This document shows, in pieces, positions 63,943-64,000 of a stretch of DNA of 64,000 nt; position 1 is the first letter of the stretch, and every line of letters starts with the position of its first letter. A program made the translations under genes and the position numbers. The notes under the pieces were generated by a model, which searched no databases, was not told where the DNA came from, and worked only from the letters and a program-made list of their open reading frames with translations. The stretch spans positions 79,187 to 143,186 of the forward strand of contig JAFTIM010000002.1 in the NCBI GenBank assembly GCA_017456885.1, given 5' to 3'. Source of the stretch: Paludibacteraceae bacterium (lineage in GTDB: Bacteria > Bacteroidota > Bacteroidia > Bacteroidales > Paludibacteraceae).

Positions 63943-64000
63943 TGTGGGCAGTGATGGATTCGAACCACCGAAGGCGAAAGCCAGCTGAGTTACAGTCAGC
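63943..64000 (-). tRNA. tRNA-Tyr (GUA), 5' part outside window
   Basis: The 3' part is visible: anticodon arm GCTGA-CTGTAAC-TCAGC (GTA), a class II variable arm, T-loop GTTCGAATC, acceptor 3' strand TGCCCAC. The D-arm and 5' acceptor strand lie beyond the window end. Confidence 0.92.

Overview
The window is chromosomal DNA from a Bacteroidales bacterium (phylum Bacteroidota). The evidence is the tRNA-Tyr/Gly/Thr-tuf-tRNA-Trp-secE-nusG-rplKAJL-rpoBC cluster, many promoters of the Bacteroidota type (TAnnTTTG near -7, TTTG/TTG near -33), near absence of Shine-Dalgarno sites, a type IX secretion (T9SS) C-terminal domain, a single-chain NfnAB-type oxidoreductase, and abundant lipoproteins and host-glycan enzymes. 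The genus cannot be fixed from sequence alone.

Layout. 1-1.1 kb: argR and a truncated GNAT gene (arginine biosynthesis). 1.1-1.9 kb: a lipoprotein gene behind a large nested hairpin (element A). 2-6 kb: an NSS transporter, a conserved unknown, a polyprenyl synthase and ddl. 6.1-12 kb: an accessory block (AAA-type ATPase, a six-gene operon of secreted, surface and membrane proteins, a small HTH gene, element D) that appears inserted between ddl and rluD-PASTA-rpmH. 14.3-20.8 kb: tRNA-Leu, thioesterase, prfA, GH95 fucosidase, lon. 21-23.3 kb: a methyltransferase, tsaE, rubrerythrin. 23.3-27.5 kb: two FGE-sulfatase (SUMF1) proteins, an S9 peptidase, ridA. 27.5-28.7 kb: rpsF-rpsR-rplI. 28.8-35.9 kb: an ABC ATPase, a clan GH-D glycosidase, an M23 peptidase, element B with two secreted proteins, and a membrane protein. 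36-42.5 kb: gene remnants, mnmE, the Nfn-type fusion, a sugar kinase-like protein, rpmF-DUF177. 42.7-51.2 kb: PhoH-PIN, an ECF sigma factor, a second accessory operon with HTH gene and element C, an arginine decarboxylase-like enzyme, a nuclease, DUF721, a porin-like protein. 51.2-64 kb: the rpoC-to-tuf ribosomal and transcription block with four tRNAs.

Most notable. Four intergenic elements (A 1701-1916 minus, B 33965-34163 plus, C 47271-47427 minus, D 11791-11941 minus) share one architecture. Each is a long nested hairpin with an inner stem related to ACCAAGAATAAG/CTTATTCTTGGT, an apical loop carrying a CGTGGG-like segment, and a downstream U-tract preceded by bases complementary to that loop. 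Each lies just upstream of a gene for a small HTH protein (C, D) or a lipoprotein (A, B). C and D head two parallel modules: element, paralogous 66-69 residue HTH protein, Bacteroidota-type promoter, operon of exported proteins including a FISUMP-like protein, strong terminator. This looks like a repeated RNA plus HTH control cassette for surface proteins. A second notable feature is a heptanucleotide repeat (three perfect copies) in the signal peptide of a beta-barrel-like protein (9037-9613). The gene is currently out of frame, as expected for a phase-variable locus in its OFF state.

All calls come from reading the sequence and family knowledge; no database search was run.
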